Source: Streptomyces genisteinicus (GTDB taxonomy: Bacteria; Actinomycetota; Actinomycetes; Streptomycetales; Streptomycetaceae). Taken from it: a stretch of DNA of 64,000 bases. The translations under genes were made by a program, and so were the position numbers. The stretch's first letter is position 1, and each line of letters opens with the position of its first letter. Below the pieces are notes generated by a model that saw nothing but the letters and a program-made list of their open reading frames with translations, was not told the DNA's origin and ran no database searches. The stretch spans positions 682,001 to 746,000 of the forward strand of contig NZ_CP060825.1 in NCBI RefSeq assembly GCF_014489615.1. The letters run 5' to 3'. Below are positions 53,586 to 61,480 of the stretch, piece after piece.

Positions 53586-53605
53586 TGTACCTACTGGTAT
53601 GTACA
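53586..53605. promoter_or_regulatory. TetR operator, TGTAC-TAC-N2-GTA-GTACA type
   Basis: The 20-bp near-palindrome TGTACCTACTGGTATGTACA has one mismatch pair. It overlaps the TACAGT -10 (53602-53607) of the TetR gene, a classic autorepression layout. Confidence 0.8.
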
Positions 53606-53613
53606 GTGCCGCC

Positions 53614-54192
53614 ATGAGCACTCCGGAACGGCTGATCTCCGCCACCCGTGAACTGCTGTGGGAGCGGGGCTACGTGGGCACCAGCCCCAGGGCCATCCAG
53701 CGGCTGGCCGGCGCGGGCCAGGGCAGCATGTACCACCACTTCAGCGGCAAGCCCGAGCTCGCCCTCGCCGCGATCCGCAGCACCGCGGACGAGCTGCGGT
53801 CATCGGCGGCGGGCGTGCTCGACGGGCCGGGGACGGCGTACGAGCGCATCGCGGCGTATCTGCTGCGCGAGCGGGACGTGCTGCGCGGCTGTCCCGTCGG
53901 GCGGCTCACGATGGATCCCGACGTGACGGCCGACAGGGCGCTGCGCGCGCCGGTGGACGAGACCCTGGACTGGCTGCGCGGCAGGCTCGCCGAGATCGTC
54001 GCCGAGGGCACGGCCGGGGGCGGGCTGCGGCCGGGGCTCGATCCGCAGGCCACCGCCGCGGCCGTGGCGGCGACCGTCCAGGGCGGTTACGTGCTGGCCC
54101 GCGCGAGCGGATCGCCGGAGGCCTTCGACACCGCCGTGCGGGGACTGCTCGCGCTGCTCGCACCCGACGACGAACCCGCCCCGGAGGCCTGA
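53614..54192 (+). CDS. TetR-family transcriptional regulator
   Basis: The 192-residue protein has a TetR helix-turn-helix, STPERLISATRELLWERGYVGTSPRAIQRLAGAGQGSMYHHF, followed by an all-helical ligand domain containing RERDVLRGCPVGRLTMDPDV, typical of the group near YxaF/LmrA-type regulators. ATG 53599 lies inside the operator, so I take ATG 53614, six bases after TACAGT. The DUF4865 gene follows after five bases, and both are probably repressed together. Confidence 0.92.
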   Translation: MSTPERLISATRELLWERGYVGTSPRAIQRLAGAGQGSMYHHFSGKPELALAAIRSTADELRSSAAGVLDGPGTAYERIAAYLLRERDVLRGCPVGRLTMDPDVTADRALRAPVDETLDWLRGRLAEIVAEGTAGGGLRPGLDPQATAAAVAATVQGGYVLARASGSPEAFDTAVRGLLALLAPDDEPAPEA

Positions 54193-54197
54193 CGGAC

Positions 54198-54779
54198 ATG
54201 CACGCCATGCAGTACGAGATCACCCTCCCCGCCGACTACGACATGGGGATCGTCCGGCGGCGGGTGGCCGCCCGCGGGCATCTCCTCGACGACTTCCCCG
54301 GCCTCGGCCTCAAGGCCTACCTGACCCGTGAACGCAGCGATGGCTCCCCGGTGAACCAGTACGCGCCGCTCTACCTGTGGAACGATCCCGAGGGCATGAA
54401 CGCCTTCCTGTGGGGGCCCGGATTCCAGGGCATCGTGGACGACTTCGGCCGCCCCGAGGTGCGGAACTGGACAGGGCTCGCCTTCGCCGACGGACCGTCC
54501 GCGGCCGCCCCCGCACACACCGCGGTACGCCGCACCACGCGCATACCCGCCGAGGTGTCCCCGCGGGACGCCGTGGCAGGTGCGGTGGCGGAGACCGAGC
54601 GGCTCGCGGGGCTCGACGGCGTTCTCTGCGCCGCCCTCGCCGTCGATCCGTGCCGCTGGGAGCTGATGGAGCTGACCCTCTGGGAGCACGGCGCGCCCCG
54701 GGCCGCGGGCGAGCGCTACCGGGTGCTCCACGTCTCGGCGCCCGGACGGACGGCCCTGCGGCGCGGACGGCACTGGTGA
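54198..54779 (+). CDS. DUF4865 family protein
   Basis: The 193-residue protein starts at ATG 54198 (or ATG 54207) after GGAGG in the end of the TetR gene. It carries the DUF4865 opening MQYEITLPADYDMGIVRRRVAARG, then DDFPGLGLKAYLTRER and NQYAPLYLWNDPEGMNAFLWGPGFQGIVDDFGRP. The pattern resembles a ferredoxin-like monooxygenase fold acting on small molecules. The family regularly sits behind a TetR gene, as here, and may detoxify the TetR ligand. Confidence 0.85.
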   Translation: MHAMQYEITLPADYDMGIVRRRVAARGHLLDDFPGLGLKAYLTRERSDGSPVNQYAPLYLWNDPEGMNAFLWGPGFQGIVDDFGRPEVRNWTGLAFADGPSAAAPAHTAVRRTTRIPAEVSPRDAVAGAVAETERLAGLDGVLCAALAVDPCRWELMELTLWEHGAPRAAGERYRVLHVSAPGRTALRRGRHW

Positions 54780-54801
54780 GAGTGCCCGTCCGGCGGGCGG
54801 G

Positions 54802-55650
54802 TCACAGGGTGTGCTCGGAGAGAGCGCGTTCCAGGCGGCGGCGGGTCCGCGTCTCGTGGACGATCCGGCCGGCGATCGCCCCGCCGTAGACCACGACACC
54901 GACGCCGACGAGCCACGACTGGACGACGAGCACCGTGCCGAACGGGCCGTAGGTCACCGCGTTCGAGGCGATCAGCGGCGAGAAGACGAGCTGCGAGAAG
55001 ACCCGCAGGCCCAGCATGGCGAGCGCGGTCAGCACCGCGCCGGGCAGCAGGGCCCGCCAGCGCACCCGGCCGCCCAGCAGCAGCCGTTGCGAGGCCCAGA
55101 AGAACAGGAAGGTGCCGATCAGGTCGGCGGCCGCGGTCACCGCCGACACCAGGGCCGAGCCCGGCTCCGGGGTGTTGACGAACGTCATGAGGAAGAGGAT
55201 CAGCAGCGCCAGCCACACCACATGGCGCCACATGGTGTGCCAGCGTGCGGTGGGCAGGTCCCACACCTTCTCGTAGCCGGTCTGGACCGCGGACCCGAAG
55301 GTCAGCCCGAAGACGGCCAGGGCGGCCAGACCGAAGGCGGTGGTGCGCTGGAGCGCCTGTCCGGGCATGCCGAACAGTTCCTCGACCTCCTGCTGGGACT
55401 CCTTCGAGACGCCGAGGGCCTGGACGAGCCAGCGCGCGAAGCCCTGGGCGCTGACCGGGTCGGCGGCCGCGACGACGACGAGCAGCGGGACGAGGGTGAG
55501 GAAGCCGAGCGCGGCGAATCCCATCGCCCGGTGCATCAGCTCCATCTCCCGGCCCCGGTTCCACGCGAGTCCGGCCGGTGACTCGGCCATCCTGCGGTGC
55601 AGCTCGTCGAACCGCTGCCTGCGCCGCGGGCCGGACGGTGTCTCGCTCAT
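54802..55650 (-). CDS. YihY/BrkB-family membrane protein
   Basis: The 282-residue protein starts at ATG 55650. A cytoplasmic basic N-terminus is followed by about six membrane segments. Family features include TAFGLAALAVFGLTFGSAVQTGYEKVWDLP, an FMTFVN segment, and LVVQSWLVGVGVVVYGGAIAGRIVHETRTRR near the end. YihY/BrkB proteins were once annotated as ribonuclease BN; their transport or envelope function is unsettled. It is convergent with the DUF4865 gene. Confidence 0.88.
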   Translation of the reverse strand: MSETPSGPRRRQRFDELHRRMAESPAGLAWNRGREMELMHRAMGFAALGFLTLVPLLVVVAAADPVSAQGFARWLVQALGVSKESQQEVEELFGMPGQALQRTTAFGLAALAVFGLTFGSAVQTGYEKVWDLPTARWHTMWRHVVWLALLILFLMTFVNTPEPGSALVSAVTAAADLIGTFLFFWASQRLLLGGRVRWRALLPGAVLTALAMLGLRVFSQLVFSPLIASNAVTYGPFGTVLVVQSWLVGVGVVVYGGAIAGRIVHETRTRRRLERALSEHTL

Positions 55651-55742
55651 ACGGCCTCGACTACCCGGTGCGGGCCCCGCGTTCCGCCGCCGCTGCGCCG
55701 GACGGGTGGCCCGCGCCGGGGCACGGGCGGGCCGGGAGCCGG

Positions 55743-56957
55743 TCAGGCGAGGGCGGCCAGCGGGTCGTCGAGGACCGGCTGCCAGGCCAGCTCGGCCGCC
55801 CCGACCAGGCTGTTGTGGTCGAGGGTGCACGGCAGGATCGGCACTCCCCCGCTGCGTCCCCACAGGCTGCGGTCGGCGACGACGGCCCGCAGGCGCTCCG
55901 GGTCGGCCTCCAGCAGCTCGCGGTGGAGGCCGCCCAGGATGATGCGGTCCGGGTTGAGGATGTTCACCAGGCCGGCGAGCCCGAGGCCGAGGCGGTCGAT
56001 CAGCTGCTCGGCGGCGGTGCGCACGCCCGGGTCGGCGTACTCGGCGCGCAGCATGTCGCGGGCCTGCTGGAGGAGGGAGACCTCGGGGCCCGGCTCGCGC
56101 CCGGCGGCGGTGAGGAAGGCCAGCGGGTCGGCCTCGACGTCGAGGCAGCCGCGGCTGCCGCAGTGGCAGGGCCGGCCCTCGGGGCTGACCGTGAGGTGGC
56201 CGACCTCCAGCGCCAGCCCGGAACTGCCGCTGTGCAGGCGCCCGTCGAGGACGAGCGCGCCGCCGACGCCCCGGTGCCCGGTGGCGACGCACAGCAGGTC
56301 CTGGGCACCGCGTCCGGCCCCGTGGCGGTGCTCGGCCAGGGCGGCGAGATTGACGTCGTTGCCGGTGAAGGCGGGGCCGGTGATGCCGGCGGCGGCAACC
56401 TGCGCGGCGAAGATGTCGCGCACCGGGGCGCCGGCCGGCCAGGCGAGGTGCAGCGGGTTGAGGGCCGTGCCCTCCGGTTCGGCCACGGCCGACGGCACGG
56501 CGAGGCCCGCGCCGAGGCAGCGCCGGCCACTGGCGCGCAGCAGCTCGGCTCCGGCGGCGACGACCTCGCCGAGCACCTGTGCCGGGTCGGCCTGGACGGT
56601 GGTGCTGCCGGGGGCGGTGGCGACGGTCCGGCCGCCGAGGCCGACGAGCGAGGCCCGGAAGCCGTCGGGGTGGACCTGTGCGGCGAGCACGACGGGGCCG
56701 TGCTCGTCGACCGCGAGCCGATGGGAGGGGCGGCCCTGTGATCCGGCGGCGGCTCCGGGCCGCGAGTCGACGCGGATGAGTCCGAGCGCTTCGAGTTCGG
56801 CGGCGACGGCACCGGCGGTGGCGCGGGTGACGCCCAGTTCGGCCGTGAGGACCGCGCGCGTGGGTGCACGGCCGGTGTGAACCAGTTCCAGGGCGGGGCC
56901 GAGCGCGCTGCGGCCCCTCTCCAGTCTCGTCCGGGTGGTCGTCGCCTTGCCGTTCAT
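55743..56957 (-). CDS. ROK-family transcriptional regulator
   Basis: The 404-residue protein has an N-terminal winged helix (ALELVHTGRAPTRAVLTAELGVTRATAGAVAAELEALGLI) and a sugar-kinase-like ROK domain. The zinc-binding signature GRPCHCGSRGCLDVEADP is intact, and the glucose-site GNDVNLAALAEHRHG retains the Asn-Asp pair. XylR, NagC and Mlc are relatives. It is divergent from an MFS transporter gene whose promoter region contains a XylR-like inverted repeat, so it probably represses that transporter in response to a sugar. Confidence 0.92.
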   Translation of the reverse strand: MNGKATTTRTRLERGRSALGPALELVHTGRAPTRAVLTAELGVTRATAGAVAAELEALGLIRVDSRPGAAAGSQGRPSHRLAVDEHGPVVLAAQVHPDGFRASLVGLGGRTVATAPGSTTVQADPAQVLGEVVAAGAELLRASGRRCLGAGLAVPSAVAEPEGTALNPLHLAWPAGAPVRDIFAAQVAAAGITGPAFTGNDVNLAALAEHRHGAGRGAQDLLCVATGHRGVGGALVLDGRLHSGSSGLALEVGHLTVSPEGRPCHCGSRGCLDVEADPLAFLTAAGREPGPEVSLLQQARDMLRAEYADPGVRTAAEQLIDRLGLGLAGLVNILNPDRIILGGLHRELLEADPERLRAVVADRSLWGRSGGVPILPCTLDHNSLVGAAELAWQPVLDDPLAALA

Positions 56958-57022
56958 GAGGGCGAGTCTCCCATGATCCGCCAGGCCCGTCGGCCGCCTT
57001 GTACCCGAAGGGCCTCAGGCCC

Positions 57023-57054
57023 TATTCTGAGTTTGTGCCGCTTCTAAACAAACT
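57023..57054 (+). promoter_or_regulatory. Promoter and XylR-like ROK operator of MFS gene
   Basis: TATTCT (57023-57028) is a -10 six bases before GTG 57035. AGTTTGT (57030-57036) and ACAAACT (57048-57054) are perfect inverted arms 11 bases apart, spanning the start codon. The half-site AGTTTGT is that of XylR-type ROK repressors, and a ROK gene is divergent. Confidence 0.65.
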
Positions 57055-58333
57055 ACGGACGGCCGTTCCGGGGGGTCCCGGCGGAAACACCGCCTCCTCC
57101 TCCCTGTCCCGCGTCCGCACCGCCCTCACCGTCTTCTTCGCCCTCGACGGCTTCCTCTTCGCCGGCTGGGTCGTCCGCATCCCCGCGATCAAGCAGCAGA
57201 CCGGCGCCTCCGCCAGCGACCTCGGTCTCGCCCTGCTCGGCGTCTCCGCCGGCGCCGTCGTCACCATGACCCTCACCGGCCGGCTGTGCCGCCGCTACGG
57301 CAGCCCGGCCGTGACGGTGGTGAGCGCGGTCCTGCTCTCGCTGAGCATGGCGCTGCCCCCGCTGACCCACTCGGCGCTCGCCCTCGGACTGGTGCTGCTG
57401 GTCTTCGGGGCGGCCTACGGCGGCATCAACGTGGCGATGAACAGTGCGGCGGTCGACCTGGTCGCGGCGCTCCGGCGGCCCGTGATGCCCGGCTTCCACG
57501 CGGCGTTCAGCCTCGGCGGCATGCTCGGCGCCGGGCTCGGCGGCCTCGTGGCCGGCGGCCTGTCGCCCACCGTCCACCTGATGGCGCTGACCGCCGTCGG
57601 CCTCGGTGTCACCGCGCTCGCGGGCCCGGCGCTGCTGGCCCACCGGACGCGCGCCCCCGGGACGCCGTCCGGCGCCGCCCCCGCACCGGCCCGGCTCACC
57701 GGCCGCACCCGCAGGCTGGTGCTGCTCTTCGGCGTGATCGCCCTGTGCACCGCGTACGGGGAAGGGGCGATGGCCGACTGGAGCGCACTGCACCTGGAGC
57801 AGGACCTCCACGCCCACCCCGGTGTCGCCGCCGCGGGCTACTCGCTCTTCGCCCTGGCGATGACCGCCGGCCGGCTCAGCGGCACGCTGCTGCTGGAGCG
57901 GCTGGGCCAGACCCGCACCCTCGTCCTGGGCGGCGCCACCGCCGCGGCGGGCATGCTGCTGGGCGCGCTCGCTCCCACGGTGTGGGCGGCCCTCGCCGGG
58001 TTCGCCGTCGCCGGTCTCGGGCTCGCCAACATCTTCCCGGTGGCCGTCGGCAGGGCGGGCGCCCTCGCCGGACCCGCCGGTGTCGCGGCGGCGTCCACGC
58101 TCGGCTACGGCGGGATGCTGCTCGGCCCGCCCGCGATCGGCTTCCTCGCCGACTGGTTCTCCCTCCCGGCGGCCCTGACCACGGTCGCGCTGCTGTCCGG
58201 CGGGGCGGCGGTGATCGCCTACGCGGCGCGGCACGCCTCCGCCCCGGGCGCCGAGGTGACCCGCCACGAGCCGGTCCCGGAGCCGGTCGCCGGCGGCACG
58301 GAGCAGGCGCGGGCGGCCGTCGGGCAGGGCTGA
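57035..58333 (+). CDS. MFS transporter (FucP/YbjJ-like)
   Basis: The 432-residue protein has about twelve membrane segments. VRTALTVFFALDGFLFAGWVVRIPAIKQQTG at the start and VFGAAYGGINVAMNSAAVDL in segment four match the YbjJ-like branch of sugar and drug MFS carriers; MPGFHAAFSLGGMLGAGLGGL fits as well. I choose GTG 57035, which lies six bases after a -10 hexamer; a TTG at 56999 is upstream of that promoter. The divergent ROK gene suggests a carbohydrate or aminosugar substrate. Confidence 0.85.
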   Translation: MPLLNKLRTAVPGGPGGNTASSSLSRVRTALTVFFALDGFLFAGWVVRIPAIKQQTGASASDLGLALLGVSAGAVVTMTLTGRLCRRYGSPAVTVVSAVLLSLSMALPPLTHSALALGLVLLVFGAAYGGINVAMNSAAVDLVAALRRPVMPGFHAAFSLGGMLGAGLGGLVAGGLSPTVHLMALTAVGLGVTALAGPALLAHRTRAPGTPSGAAPAPARLTGRTRRLVLLFGVIALCTAYGEGAMADWSALHLEQDLHAHPGVAAAGYSLFALAMTAGRLSGTLLLERLGQTRTLVLGGATAAAGMLLGALAPTVWAALAGFAVAGLGLANIFPVAVGRAGALAGPAGVAAASTLGYGGMLLGPPAIGFLADWFSLPAALTTVALLSGGAAVIAYAARHASAPGAEVTRHEPVPEPVAGGTEQARAAVGQG

Positions 58334-58359
58334 GCACGGGCAGGGGCACGGGCAGGGAG

Positions 58360-58385
58360 GCGCCTGAGTAGCCGTACTCAGGCGC
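58360..58385. terminator. 11-bp perfect inverted repeat between MFS gene and small membrane protein
   Basis: GCGCCTGAGTA (58360-58370) pairs with TACTCAGGCGC (58375-58385) around GCCG. It could be a terminator for the MFS gene, 26 bases past its stop, or an operator for the next gene. Confidence 0.6.
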
Positions 58386-58439
58386 GTCCACCCGGACGGG
58401 CGCACCATGGAAGGCACCACGACCATGGGGGAGAAGGCC

Positions 58440-58793
58440 ATGAACGCCCGACTGACCGCGCTCGCACGACTGACCTTCGGCAACCTCGCCTCCCGGATCT
58501 ATCTGGGGCTGGTCGCCGCGGCGGCCGTCTTCGTCGCCGTCGACACCGCGTTCGTCCACCACGACGACGCCTCGATGGCAGGGATCTGGCTGTTCCTGCT
58601 GGCCGCGCCGTCGATCTTCGGACTGATGGCCCTGGGCACCCTCTTCGGCGAGGGCGTCGCGGAGTCCGCGGCGTTCCTCTATCCGGCGCTGGTGGCGGCG
58701 GTGCTGATCCAGGCGTGCGCGCTGGGCATGTTCGTACGGCTGCTCGGCGACACGGGCCGTCCCGCACACACCGCACGGCCGCACGGCGCCTGA
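58440..58793 (+). CDS. Small membrane protein resembling SCO4225 family
   Basis: The 117-residue protein starts at ATG 58440, chosen over upstream ATGs at 58407 and 58425 because GGGGGAGAAGG precedes it. It has three hydrophobic segments: LASRIYLGLVAAAAVFVAVDTAFV, GIWLFLLAAPSIFGLMALG, and AAFLYPALVAAVLIQACALGMFVRLL. From memory it resembles a Streptomyces-specific membrane family typified by SCO4225, of unknown function. A strong terminator and the MITE follow. Confidence 0.72.
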   Translation: MNARLTALARLTFGNLASRIYLGLVAAAAVFVAVDTAFVHHDDASMAGIWLFLLAAPSIFGLMALGTLFGEGVAESAAFLYPALVAAVLIQACALGMFVRLLGDTGRPAHTARPHGA

Positions 58794-58827
58794 CGGCGCC
58801 GGGCGGGCCCGCGCCTCGGGCACGCAT

Positions 58828-58868
58828 CAGGGGCCGGTCCCGGGCGTGATGCCCGGGACCGGCCCCTG
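58828..58868 (+). terminator. 18-bp perfect stem-loop terminator
   Basis: Bases 58828-58845 pair perfectly with 58851-58868 around GTGAT. It follows the small membrane-protein gene by 34 bases. Confidence 0.88.
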
Positions 58869-58942
58869 TGCCGATGCTCCGCCGTACCGGTGCGGGTGAC
58901 GTTGCCGACGCCGGCGTCGCTCCCGGCGCGGGTGCCGGCTAG

Positions 58943-59115
58943 GCCTTGTCTGACACATCCCGCCTGGCGCGCGACGCCCGGCACGCACCCTCGCTGCGTT
59001 GTCGGAGTCATCCGAGTACACCCAGTACGAGGATGATCCTCCGCCTTGCGATCGCACGCACCGGACGCCGCGCGCCCCGCCCTTCGGGCGGACGGCGCCA
59101 TTTGTCGGACAATGC
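58943..59115. mobile_element. Fold-back MITE flanked by CTAG
   Basis: This 173-bp non-coding element has imperfect terminal inverted repeats, GCCTTGTCTGACA (58943-58955) and TGTCGGACAATGC (59103-59115), matching at 11 of 13 positions. Its two halves are themselves imperfect inverted copies and would fold into one long hairpin; for example GAGTAC and GTACGAGGAT sit near the centre. CTAG flanks both sides (58939-58942, 59116-59119), as expected for a target duplication. It has no transposase and was presumably mobilised by a CTAG-targeting IS whose ends differ from those of the neighbouring element. Confidence 0.75.
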
Positions 59116-59172
59116 CTAGGTTCTGTCCGGCGGATCATGTGACTTTCCGACCGGTCGCTCGTTGGTTGGGGT

Positions 59173-60053
59173 ATGGGTCGGGGGGATCTGACGAATCACG
59201 AGTGGTCGCTGCTGGAGCCGCATCTGCCTCCAAAGGGTCGCCGGGGTGGCCGGTGGAACGACCACCGCACCGTGATCAACGGGATCCTGTTCCGGGTTCG
59301 TACCGGTGTTCCGTGGCGCGATCTGCCGGAACGTTACGGGCCGTGGAAGACCGTCTATGAGCGGCATCGCCGCTGGTCGGCGGATGGCACCTGGGACCGG
59401 ATCCTGCAGTCGGTCCAGGCCGACGCCGACCTCGCGGGCCGGATCGACTGGTCGATGGTCGGCGTCGACTCGACGTCCTGCCGGGCTCATCAGCACGCGG
59501 CCGGCGCCCGCAAAGCCAAGCCGCGGGTCCCGAAAAAAGGACGACGCCCCGGCACCACCGCCCCGACGAGGGACTCGGACGGTCCCGGGGCGGCCTGACT
59601 TGCAAGATCCACCTCGCGGGTGAAGGAGGCTGCCGCCCCATGGCCTTTCTGGTCACGCCTGGCCAGTGGGGCGATGCCCCCCAGATGGTTGAGGTCCTGG
59701 ACCGGATCCGGGTCCCCAGACCGCTGGGTGGACGGCCCCGAACCCGGCCCGAGCACGTCAGCGGCGACAAGGCATACAGCTCCCGCCGAAACCGCCGCTA
59801 CCTTCGAAGACGCCGCATCCGGCACACAATCCCGGAACCCAAGGACCAGCAGGCCAACCGTCGACGCAAAGGCAGAGAAGGCGGCAGGCCCACCGGCTTC
59901 CACCGCGACCACTACCGGCGCCGCAACGAGGTCGAGCGGACCATCAACCGGCTGAAGAACTCCCGCGCAGTCGCTACTCGTTACGACAAGCGGGCCTACG
60001 TCTTCCACGGGACCGTCACCGCCGCAGCGATCCGGCTCTGGCTTCGGCAGTGA
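59173..60053 (+). CDS. IS5-family transposase, two frames with programmed -1 frameshift
   Basis: The upstream frame (ATG 59173 to TGA 59598) begins MGRGDLTNHEWSLLEPHLPP and holds the DNA-binding part and the first catalytic Asp (WSMVGVDSTSCRAHQH). The downstream frame continues with DEGLGRSRGGLTCKIHLAG, the second Asp (HVSGDKAYSSRRNRRYL) and the DDE glutamate in the Y-R-E signature HYRRRNEVERTINRLKNSRA, ending at TGA 60053. Reading through the A-run at 59533-59538 with a -1 shift gives one protein of about 293 residues. No other damage is seen, so this is a frameshifted gene rather than a pseudogene. Confidence 0.88.
59533..59539 (+). promoter_or_regulatory. Slippery A-run (AAAAAAG) for -1 frameshifting
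   Basis: Six A residues followed by G are conspicuous in a GC-rich gene and lie exactly where the upstream transposase frame must shift by -1 to join the downstream frame. Confidence 0.75.
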
Positions 60054-60068
60054 TCCGCCGGACAGAAC

Positions 60069-61334
60069 CTAGGAGGGTGCCGCCCGCTTGTCCAGGACGT
60101 CGAGCGCCTTGCGCGCCAGCGGGTGGGTGCGCACCATCCCGGCGAGGGTCGTCGAGCCGCGGGTGATGTCCGCGAAGACGTTCCACGCGGGACGGAAACC
60201 GGTGAGCACGGCGTGCAGCAGGCCGGGGCGCCGCTCGAAGAGCGCGAGCATCCGCCGGCCGACGGCCATCTCGACGCCCAGTCCCGCCTTGATGGCGAAC
60301 GCGTAGTTGAGCGCCTGCCTGCGGGCGTCCACCGCGTCGTGCGACTCCGCGACGCGTACCGCCCACTCCCCCGCGAGCCGGCCCGAGCGCAGGGCGAACG
60401 AGATGCCCTCCCTCGTCCACGGCTCCAGCAGGCCCGCCGCGTCTCCGCAGACCAGGACCCGGCCGCGGGTGAGCGGTGAGTCCTCGCTGCGGCAGCGGGT
60501 CAGATGCCCGGAGGAGACGGCCGGTTCGAAGCCGGAGAGCCCGAGGCGGGCGATGAAGTCCTCCAGGTACCGCTTGGTGGCGGCACCTTCGCCTCGCGCG
60601 GAGATGACTCCGACCGTCAGCGTGCGGCCCTTGGGGAAGACCCAGCCGTAACTGCCGGGCATCGGGCCCCAGTCGATCAGGACCCGCCCCGCCCAGTCCT
60701 CGGCGACGGTCTCCGGGACGGGGATCTCCGCTTCCAGGCCGAGGTCGACCTGGTCGAGCTTCACCCCGACGTGCGCGCCTATCCGGCTGGCGCTGCCGTC
60801 GGCTCCGACGACCGCCCGGGCGAGGACGGTCTCCTCGGCCCCCTCCCCCGACGAACCGGTGGGGGACAGCACGACGGCGACCGTCCGGCGGTCCGGGACC
60901 GCGGGCCCGTGCTGTTCGACGCGGGAGACCGTGACGCCGGTGCGCACCACCGCGCCGGCCTTCTCCGCGTGCTCGACGAGCTGCGCGTCGAACTCGGGGC
61001 GGTTGATGAGGCCGAACAGCATCCGCCGCGACCGGCGGGTGCGCGCCATCCGGCCGCCGAGCGTGAACGTCACCGCGTGGACCCGGTCCTGCAGCGGCAG
61101 GTCGAAGCCCGGCGGGAGGCTGTCGCGGGACGGGCCGATGATGCCGCCGCCGCACGTCTTGTACCGGGGCAGCCCGGACTTCTCCAGGAGCAGCACCCTG
61201 CGGCCGGTCACCGCCGCCGCGTACGCGGCCGACGCTCCCGCAGGTCCTGCACCGACCACGACGACATCCCACACCGCGTCGTCCTCAAGCTCTTCTGCCG
61301 CCTCTGCTCCGGTGGCATCGTTCTCGCTGCTCAC
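60069..61334 (-). CDS. Geranylgeranyl reductase-family FAD-dependent oxidoreductase
   Basis: The 421-residue flavoprotein has the FAD-binding VWDVVVVGAGPAGASAAYAAA near residues 21-42, the family segment LEKSGLPRYKTCGGGIIG, the GADGS motif (VVGADGSASRIG) and RVLVCGDAAGLLEPWTREGISFALRSG. Relatives saturate isoprenoid chains of chlorophyll, archaeal lipids or menaquinone. In Streptomyces a role in menaquinone or other isoprenoid reduction is likely; a nuo cluster, often adjacent, is not in the window. GTG 61334 follows AGAAGGA. Its TAG stop lies within the CTAG target copy at the edge of the IS element. Confidence 0.9.
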   Translation of the reverse strand: MSSENDATGAEAAEELEDDAVWDVVVVGAGPAGASAAYAAAVTGRRVLLLEKSGLPRYKTCGGGIIGPSRDSLPPGFDLPLQDRVHAVTFTLGGRMARTRRSRRMLFGLINRPEFDAQLVEHAEKAGAVVRTGVTVSRVEQHGPAVPDRRTVAVVLSPTGSSGEGAEETVLARAVVGADGSASRIGAHVGVKLDQVDLGLEAEIPVPETVAEDWAGRVLIDWGPMPGSYGWVFPKGRTLTVGVISARGEGAATKRYLEDFIARLGLSGFEPAVSSGHLTRCRSEDSPLTRGRVLVCGDAAGLLEPWTREGISFALRSGRLAGEWAVRVAESHDAVDARRQALNYAFAIKAGLGVEMAVGRRMLALFERRPGLLHAVLTGFRPAWNVFADITRGSTTLAGMVRTHPLARKALDVLDKRAAPS

Positions 61335-61480
61335 GATGTCCTTCTGCTCCCGATCCGACCTGTGGCCCGTGCTCTGATGCGCATCCTACGGCGCGGGCCC
61401 GCTCCGCCCCCTGTGGGAGGATCGGCCGCACATGCGCTGTACACACAACGCACAACGTCGCACCCACAAGGAGCGTGCCC

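Larger units (their letters stand above)
59120..60068 (+). mobile_element. IS5-family (IS427-group-like) insertion sequence, intact
   Basis: The 949-bp element has 18-bp perfect terminal inverted repeats (59120-59137 GTTCTGTCCGGCGGATCA; 60051-60068 its complement) and is flanked by CTAG on both sides (59116-59119, 60069-60072). It carries one transposase gene in two overlapping frames joined by a probable -1 frameshift. Perfect ends and duplicated target suggest recent insertion. YTAR target choice, size and frameshift fit the IS427 group of the IS5 family. Confidence 0.92.

Noticed and set aside
59173..60053. Transposase as a pseudogene broken by a frameshift
   Set aside because: The break coincides with an A6G slippery run, both frames keep catalytic residues, and the inverted repeats are perfect, so programmed frameshifting is the better reading.
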